Source: Actinomycetales bacterium (lineage in GTDB: Bacteria; Actinomycetota; Actinomycetes; Actinomycetales; Cellulomonadaceae). Taken from it: 15,119 bases of DNA. Of this stretch, positions 11,109 through 15,119 are shown piece by piece. Each line of letters starts with the position of its first letter. Positions within the stretch are counted from its first letter, which is position 1. The stretch spans positions 1 to 15,119 of the forward strand of contig JAAZAC010000200.1 of NCBI GenBank assembly GCA_012514545.1. Direction: 5' to 3'. The translations under genes and the position numbers were made by a program. Below the pieces are notes generated by a model that did no database searches, was not told the origin of the DNA, and saw only the letters and a program-made list of their open reading frames with translations.

Positions 11109-13228
11109 AGCCCCCGACCGACGGCGCGCCGCCCGAGCGCGTGACCCACGCCCTCGTCTCCGACGTGCCGTTGCCCGACGGCGGCGGCGTCGTGGCCCTC
11201 GTCACCCTCGACAACGGGCTCGACCGCAGCAAGCCGACGACGCTCGGCCCGCGCGGCCTCGCCGAGCTCGAGGCGACGCTGCGCCGGCTCGCCGACCGCG
11301 CCCGGGCGGGCGAGATCGCGGCCGTGGCGGTGACGGGTTCTCCCCCGGTGTTCGCGGCCGGCGCCGACCTCGGCACGGTCGCGGCGATCGCCGACGCCGA
11401 GGAGGCGCGCGCGGTCGCCCGCCGGGGCCACGCCGCGTTCCGGCTGCTCGGCGAGATGGCCGTGCCGACCTTCGCGTTCGTCAACGGCGCCGCCATCGGC
11501 GGCGGGCTCGAGCTCGCGCTGCACTGCACGTACCGCACGGTCGCCGCCGAGGTGCGCGACCTCAGCCTGCCGGAGACCCGCCTCGGCCTCGTGCCCGGCT
11601 GGGGCGGCTGCTACCTCCTGCCGCGCCTCGTGGGCATCGAGACGGCGGTCGACGTGATCCTGCGGCGCGCCCTCCTCGGCCGCGCGATCGCGGCGGACGA
11701 GGCCCTGGCCATGGGGCTCGTCGACCACGTCGTGCCGCGCGACCGGCTCGTCGAGGACTCCCTGGCGTGGGCCGCGGCCGTGCTCCGCGGGGCCCCCGTC
11801 CCCCGGCGGCCCCCCGACGACGCCGCGACGTGGGAGCGCGCCGTCGCCGCCGCGCGGGCCGACCTGGCCCGCCGCCTGCACGGCGCCGCCCCCGCGCCGC
11901 TGCGCGCGCTCGACCTGCTCGAGGCGGCGCGCACGGCGGACCGCGACGAGGCCTTCGCCGCCGAGGAGGACGCGCTCACCGAGCTGCTCCTCACGCCCCA
12001 GCTCCGCGCCGGGCTGTACGCCCAGCGGGTGACGGCGCGGGCCGCCCGCGCCCGGCACGGCGAGGGCGGGGCGACGCGCCCCGTGGGGTCGGTGGGCGTC
12101 GTCGGCGGCGGGCTCATGGCCGCCCAGCTCGCCGTCCTCTTCGCGACGCGCCTCGGCGTCCCGGTCGCGATGCGCGAGGTGGACGACGCGCGGGTGGCCG
12201 CCTGCCGGGAGCGGCTCGACCGCCAGGTCGCCGGCCTCGTCCGGGCCGGCCGGCTGGACGAGGCGGGGGCGGCCGCGCTGCGGGACGCGATCACCGTCGG
12301 CACGGACCTGGGCGCGCTCGCCGGCGCGGACCTCGTGATCGAGGCGGTCACCGAGGTCATGGACGTCAAGCGGGAGGTGCTCGGCCAGGTCGAGGCGCTC
12401 GTCGACGCCACGGCGATCCTCGCCACGAACACCTCGGCGCTGTCCGTGACCGCGATGGGCGACGGCCTCGCGCACCCCGAGCGGCTCGTGGGGCTGCACT
12501 TCTTCAACCCCGTCGCCCGGATGCCGCTGCTCGAGGTCGTCGGCACCGACGCCGTCGACGCCACGACGCGCACGACGGCGCTCGAGCTCGCGCACCGGCT
12601 CGGCAAGACGCCCGTCGCGGTCCGGGACCGGCCCGGCTTCGTCGTCAACCGGCTGCTGCTGCGCCTCCTCGGCGACGTGCTCGCCTGCGTCGAGGACGGC
12701 ACCCCGGTCGCCGTGGCCGACGCCGCCCTCGACCCGCTCGGCCTGCCGATGAGCCCGTTCGCGCTGCTCGACCTCGTCGGGCCCCAGGTGGCCGCGCACG
12801 TCCTGCGCACGCTCCACGACGGCCTCGGCGAGCGCTACCGGCTGTCGCCGGGGCTCGAGCGGCTGGCGACGGCGGGCCGCCGGCTCGTGCGGCCGGGCCC
12901 CGACGGCGCCGACGAGGTCGACCCGGCCCTGCAGGACGCGTTCGGCCCGCCCGGCGCCCCGGGGGCACGCGACGCGGCGGGGGTGCTCGACGTCGTCCTC
13001 GCGGGCCTGACGACGGAGATCGGCGAGCTCCTCGACGAGCAGGTGGTCGACGCCGTCGAGGACGTCGACGTGTGCATGCTCCTCGGCGCGGGGTGGCCGC
13101 CGCACCTCGGCGGGATCACGCCGTACCTCGACCACGCGGGGTACGCCGCGCGGCTCCTGGGCCGCCGCTTCCACCCGCCCGGGGTGGCGAGCCTGCCCGC
13201 GCCCGGCGCGGACGAGGGGCGTCAGTAG
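11105..13228 (+). CDS. fadB: Fused enoyl-CoA hydratase / 3-hydroxyacyl-CoA dehydrogenase (fatty acid oxidation alpha subunit type)
   Basis: A 707-aa bifunctional beta-oxidation enzyme: hydration of trans-2-enoyl-CoA, then NAD-dependent oxidation of the 3-hydroxyacyl-CoA. The N-terminal crotonase domain has the oxyanion segment FAAGADLG (83-90), GGGLELAL with Glu136, and LPETRLGLVPGWGG with Glu157, matching the two catalytic glutamates of E. coli FadB. The dehydrogenase domain starts with GVVGGGLMAAQLA (331-343), then DLVIEAVTEVMDVKREV, ATNTSALSV, catalytic His465 in GLHFFNP, and DRPGFVVNRLL. Length is close to FadB (about 715 aa). A GTG start is assumed because there is no other start in frame upstream before clear non-coding sequence. 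The thiolase partner (fadA) is not beside it here, although the gene is commonly next to one. It is convergent with pflA. Confidence 0.93.
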   Translation: MKPPTDGAPPERVTHALVSDVPLPDGGGVVALVTLDNGLDRSKPTTLGPRGLAELEATLRRLADRARAGEIAAVAVTGSPPVFAAGADLGTVAAIADAEEARAVARRGHAAFRLLGEMAVPTFAFVNGAAIGGGLELALHCTYRTVAAEVRDLSLPETRLGLVPGWGGCYLLPRLVGIETAVDVILRRALLGRAIAADEALAMGLVDHVVPRDRLVEDSLAWAAAVLRGAPVPRRPPDDAATWERAVAAARADLARRLHGAAPAPLRALDLLEAARTADRDEAFAAEEDALTELLLTPQLRAGLYAQRVTARAARARHGEGGATRPVGSVGVVGGGLMAAQLAVLFATRLGVPVAMREVDDARVAACRERLDRQVAGLVRAGRLDEAGAAALRDAITVGTDLGALAGADLVIEAVTEVMDVKREVLGQVEALVDATAILATNTSALSVTAMGDGLAHPERLVGLHFFNPVARMPLLEVVGTDAVDATTRTTALELAHRLGKTPVAVRDRPGFVVNRLLLRLLGDVLACVEDGTPVAVADAALDPLGLPMSPFALLDLVGPQVAAHVLRTLHDGLGERYRLSPGLERLATAGRRLVRPGPDGADEVDPALQDAFGPPGAPGARDAAGVLDVVLAGLTTEIGELLDEQVVDAVEDVDVCMLLGAGWPPHLGGITPYLDHAGYAARLLGRRFHPPGVASLPAPGADEGRQ

Positions 13229-13243
13229 CGCGGACGGAGCGCG

Positions 13244-14134
13244 TCAGTAGACGGTCAGCCCGCGCTCGCGGAACTGGCCGCGCACGCGCTCGACGAGCTC
13301 CGGCGTCGGCGGCCGGGTGTCGGCGAGCTCGTAGCGCATGCCGAGCGCGTCCCACTTGTCGCGGCCCATCTGGTGGAACGGCAGGACCTCCACCCGGGTC
13401 ACCGTCGACAGCGTCGCGACGTACTCGGCGACGGCGGCGACGTTGGCCGGCTCGTCGGTCAGGCCGGGGACGAGCACGAAGCGCACCCAGGTCTCGATGC
13501 CGTGGTCGGCGACGCGGGCACCGAAGTCCAGGGTCGGCTGCAGGTCGCGGCCCGTGACGCGGCGGTAGGTCTCGGGCAGGCCGGACTTGACGTCGAGCAG
13601 CACGAGGTCGAGGTCGTCGAGCATGTCGTCGGTGCACGCGGAGCCGAGGAAGCCCGAGGTGTCGATGGCCGTGTGCACGCCGAGCTCCTTGGCGCCCCGC
13701 AGCAGGCGGCGGGTGAACGCGGGCTGCATGAGCGGCTCGCCGCCGGAGATCGTCAGCCCGCCGCCCGTGGCGCGGAACACCGGGCGGTAGCGCTCGACGC
13801 GCGTGAGCAGGTCGTCGGCGAGGACGGGCTCGCCCCGGCGCATCTCCATCGTGTCGGGGTTGTGGCAGTACAGGCACCGCAGCGGGCAGCCCGAGAGGAA
13901 GACCGTGAGGCGGGTGCCGGGCCCGTCGACGGCGGTCACGAGCTCCCACGAGTGCAGCGAGCCGAGGTCGCCCGCGCGGACGAGCGCGAAGGTCTCCGAC
14001 CGGGGCGCCTCGTGCACCTCCAGGCCGGCCGTGCCGCTCGTCGTGCGCGCGGCCGCGCCGCCCACGAGCGGGGTGTCCCGCTCGACGATCGGGGCGCCGT
14101 GCTGGCCCGGGACGCCGAGGCCGGTGGTGCTCAT
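13244..14134 (-). CDS. pflA: Pyruvate formate-lyase-activating enzyme (radical SAM)
   Basis: Installs the glycyl radical on pyruvate formate-lyase under anoxia, using S-adenosylmethionine and a [4Fe-4S] cluster. The 296-aa protein shows Cys83, Cys87 and Cys90 in GCPLRCLYCHNPD, the cluster motif CxxxCxxC, after SWELVTAVDGPGTRLTVFLS, and the SAM-binding GGGLTISGGEPLMQP (about 124-138). LLDVKSG and VLPFHQMGRDKW are typical of PflA. Compared with E. coli PflA (about 246 aa) it has some 55 extra N-terminal residues of low complexity. The ATG at 14132-14134 has GGAG on the minus strand 9 nt upstream, which supports the long form, although an internal GTG near residue 52 is possible. It follows pflB on the same strand after 200 bp and is convergent with fadB (15-bp gap). 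Confidence 0.95.
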   Translation of the reverse strand: MSTTGLGVPGQHGAPIVERDTPLVGGAAARTTSGTAGLEVHEAPRSETFALVRAGDLGSLHSWELVTAVDGPGTRLTVFLSGCPLRCLYCHNPDTMEMRRGEPVLADDLLTRVERYRPVFRATGGGLTISGGEPLMQPAFTRRLLRGAKELGVHTAIDTSGFLGSACTDDMLDDLDLVLLDVKSGLPETYRRVTGRDLQPTLDFGARVADHGIETWVRFVLVPGLTDEPANVAAVAEYVATLSTVTRVEVLPFHQMGRDKWDALGMRYELADTRPPTPELVERVRGQFRERGLTVY

Positions 14135-14155
14135 GTCCTCAGTCTCCGCTGGTCA

Positions 14156-14173
14156 TCCCATGAATACATGGGA
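14156..14173. promoter_or_regulatory. 18-bp palindrome upstream of pflA, candidate operator
   Basis: TCCCATG-AATA-CATGGGA is a perfect inverted repeat of 7-bp arms and a 4-bp AT-rich spacer, centred about 30 bp before the pflA ATG. It is among the lowest-GC stretches in the window. It does not match Fnr (TTGAT-N4-ATCAA) or Rex (TTGTGAA-N4-TTCACAA) consensus sequences, so the binding protein is unknown. Confidence 0.5.
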
Positions 14174-14201
14174 CGAATGTCCACGCCCGGCCCCCGCCGG
14201 G

Positions 14202-14217
14202 TGTGACCTGGGCCACA
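14202..14217. promoter_or_regulatory. Candidate Crp/Fnr-family binding site
   Basis: TGTGA-CCTGGG-CCACA matches the Crp-type consensus TGTGA-N6-TCACA at all but one position of the half-sites. Its centre lies 45 bp upstream of the centre of the 18-bp palindrome and about 75 bp before the pflA start. A cAMP-, redox- or oxygen-responsive member of the family could use it; which one cannot be said. Confidence 0.5.
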
Positions 14218-14265
14218 GCCCCGCGGAGAGGAGCGGAACGGAGCGCCGCCGCGGGCCGGACGCCC

Positions 14266-14299
14266 GACGGGAGCGCCGTGGTGTCACGGCGCTCCCGTC
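14266..14299 (-). terminator. Strong hairpin between pflB and pflA
   Basis: GACGGGAGCGCCGTG (14266-14280) and CACGGCGCTCCCGTC (14285-14299) pair perfectly over 15 bp with a 4-nt loop. It begins 35 nt after the pflB stop on the minus strand. No U run follows on that strand, as is common for actinobacterial terminators. It could end pflB transcription, or protect the pflB 3' end within a longer pflB-pflA transcript. Confidence 0.6.
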
Positions 14300-14334
14300 A
14301 CGAGGTCGGCGGGTCCGACGCTGTCAGCGGGGCG

Positions 14335-15119
14335 TCAGAGCCCGCCGTGGAACGTCCGGGACAGCACGTCGAGCTGCTGCTCGCGGGTCAGCCGCACGAA
14401 GTTCACGGCGTACCCGGACACCCGGATCGTCAGCTGCGGGTACTTCTCCGGGTGCTCCATCGCGTCCTCGAGGGTCTCCCGGTTGAGGACGTTGATGTTC
14501 ATGTGGAAGCCGCCGGAGACGTTGTACGCGTCGAGGAGGCCGACGAGGTTCGTCACCTGCTCCTCGCGGGTCCGCCCGAGGCCCGAGGGCACCACGGTGG
14601 ACGTCAGCGAGATGCCGTCCTGCGCGTCGTCGTACGGGAGCTTGGCGACCGACAGCGCGCTGGCGAGCATGCCGTGCGCGTCGCGGCCGTTCATCGGGTT
14701 CGCGCCCGGCGCGAACGGCTCGCCGGCGCGGCGGCCGTCGGGCGTGTTGCCGGTGTGCTTGCCGTAGACGACGTTCGACGTGATCGTCAGCACGGACTGC
14801 GTGTGCTTGGCGTTCCGGTACGTCGGCTGGCGGCGGATCTTCTCCATGAAGGTCCGCACGAGGTCGACGGCGATCTGGTCGGCCCGGTCGTCGTCGTTGC
14901 CGTAGGTCGGGAACTCGCCCTCGACCTCGTAGTCGACGACGAGGCCGGTCTCGTCGCGCACCGGGCGCACGGTCGCGTACTTGATCGCCGACAGCGAGTC
15001 CGCGGCGACCGAGAGGCCGGCGATGCCGCAGGCCAGCGTCCGCAGGACGGTGCGGTCGTGCAGCGCCATCTCGATGCGCTCGTACGCGTACTTGTCGTGC
15101 ATGTAGTGGATGCAGTTGA
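14335..15119 (-). CDS. pflB: Pyruvate formate-lyase (formate C-acetyltransferase), C-terminal part
   Basis: Glycyl-radical enzyme that splits pyruvate with CoA into acetyl-CoA and formate during anaerobic growth. The window holds about 260 C-terminal residues of an enzyme normally near 750-760 aa; the start and the catalytic Cys-Cys pair lie beyond base 15119. The visible part begins NCIHYMHDKYAYERIEMALH and continues with ACGIAGLSVAADSLSAIKYA, SVLTITSNVVYGKHTGNTPD and GRRAGEPFAPGANPM. The glycyl-radical motif RVSGYAVNF is intact; its radical glycine is the codon at 14413-14415. It ends REQQLDVLSRTFHGGL. The partner activase pflA lies downstream on the same strand. The gene looks intact as far as it is seen. 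Confidence 0.97.
   Translation of the reverse strand, partial: NCIHYMHDKYAYERIEMALHDRTVLRTLACGIAGLSVAADSLSAIKYATVRPVRDETGLVVDYEVEGEFPTYGNDDDRADQIAVDLVRTFMEKIRRQPTYRNAKHTQSVLTITSNVVYGKHTGNTPDGRRAGEPFAPGANPMNGRDAHGMLASALSVAKLPYDDAQDGISLTSTVVPSGLGRTREEQVTNLVGLLDAYNVSGGFHMNINVLNRETLEDAMEHPEKYPQLTIRVSGYAVNFVRLTREQQLDVLSRTFHGGL

Noticed and set aside
14219..14255. CCCGCGG/CCGCGGG inverted repeat with a 22-nt loop between pflB and pflA
   Set aside because: Short arms, long loop and all-GC composition make it expected by chance in this sequence.

Overview
This looks like a chromosomal segment of a high-GC Gram-positive bacterium. GC-rich third positions, many GTG starts and actinobacterial gene families (SigE-type sigma factor, DUF3000, FadB variant) point to Actinobacteria. 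A pyruvate formate-lyase system, a D-aspartate ligase/racemase pair and a candidate flagellar-type promoter suggest a facultatively anaerobic, perhaps motile member of Micrococcales, plausibly near Cellulomonadaceae. The genus is an inference; no rRNA, tRNA, phage, IS or CRISPR was found.

Layout. 1-1632 (+): maltooligosyl-trehalose trehalohydrolase, cut at its 5' end. 1689-2857 (+): an ECF/SigE-type sigma factor that runs in frame into a basic patch and one transmembrane helix; the extracytoplasmic remainder continues in another frame after a six-G run, so this is either one broken or frameshifted gene or a sequence error. 2865-3872 (-): ZapE/AFG1-type ATPase. 3974-4741 (+): RibD-C/DHFR-fold reductase. 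4746-8188 (-): a tight three-gene run transcribed gnd, D-aspartate-ligase-like ATP-grasp enzyme, aspartate/glutamate racemase. 8360-8941 (+): DUF3000 protein. 8942-9168: repeat-rich intergenic region with a sigma-28-like promoter. 9169-9684 (+): LuxR-type regulator. 9735-11009 (+): ribonuclease D/HRDC protein. 11105-13228 (+): fused enoyl-CoA hydratase/3-hydroxyacyl-CoA dehydrogenase, preceded by a 15-bp hairpin and a seven-codon leader frame. 13244-14134 (-): pyruvate formate-lyase activase. 14335-15119 (-): C-terminal third of pyruvate formate-lyase, continuing beyond the window.

How the genes work together. Racemase plus ATP-grasp ligase form a probable supply-and-attach pair for D-aspartate in the peptidoglycan cross-bridge, as in the racemase/Asl pair of Enterococcus faecium. 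PflB and PflA form an enzyme and its radical-installing activase; the 200 bp between them hold a strong hairpin, a Crp-like site and an 18-bp palindrome, suggesting separate control of pflA. Four genes (zapE, the reductase, DUF3000, RNase D) have a TANNNT hexamer 6-7 nt before the start codon, which suggests leaderless transcripts. The most unusual items are the membrane-tethered sigma factor with its frame break, the Shine-Dalgarno-sequestering hairpin plus leader ORF before fadB, and the repeat-rich region with the sigma-28-like promoter before the LuxR gene.
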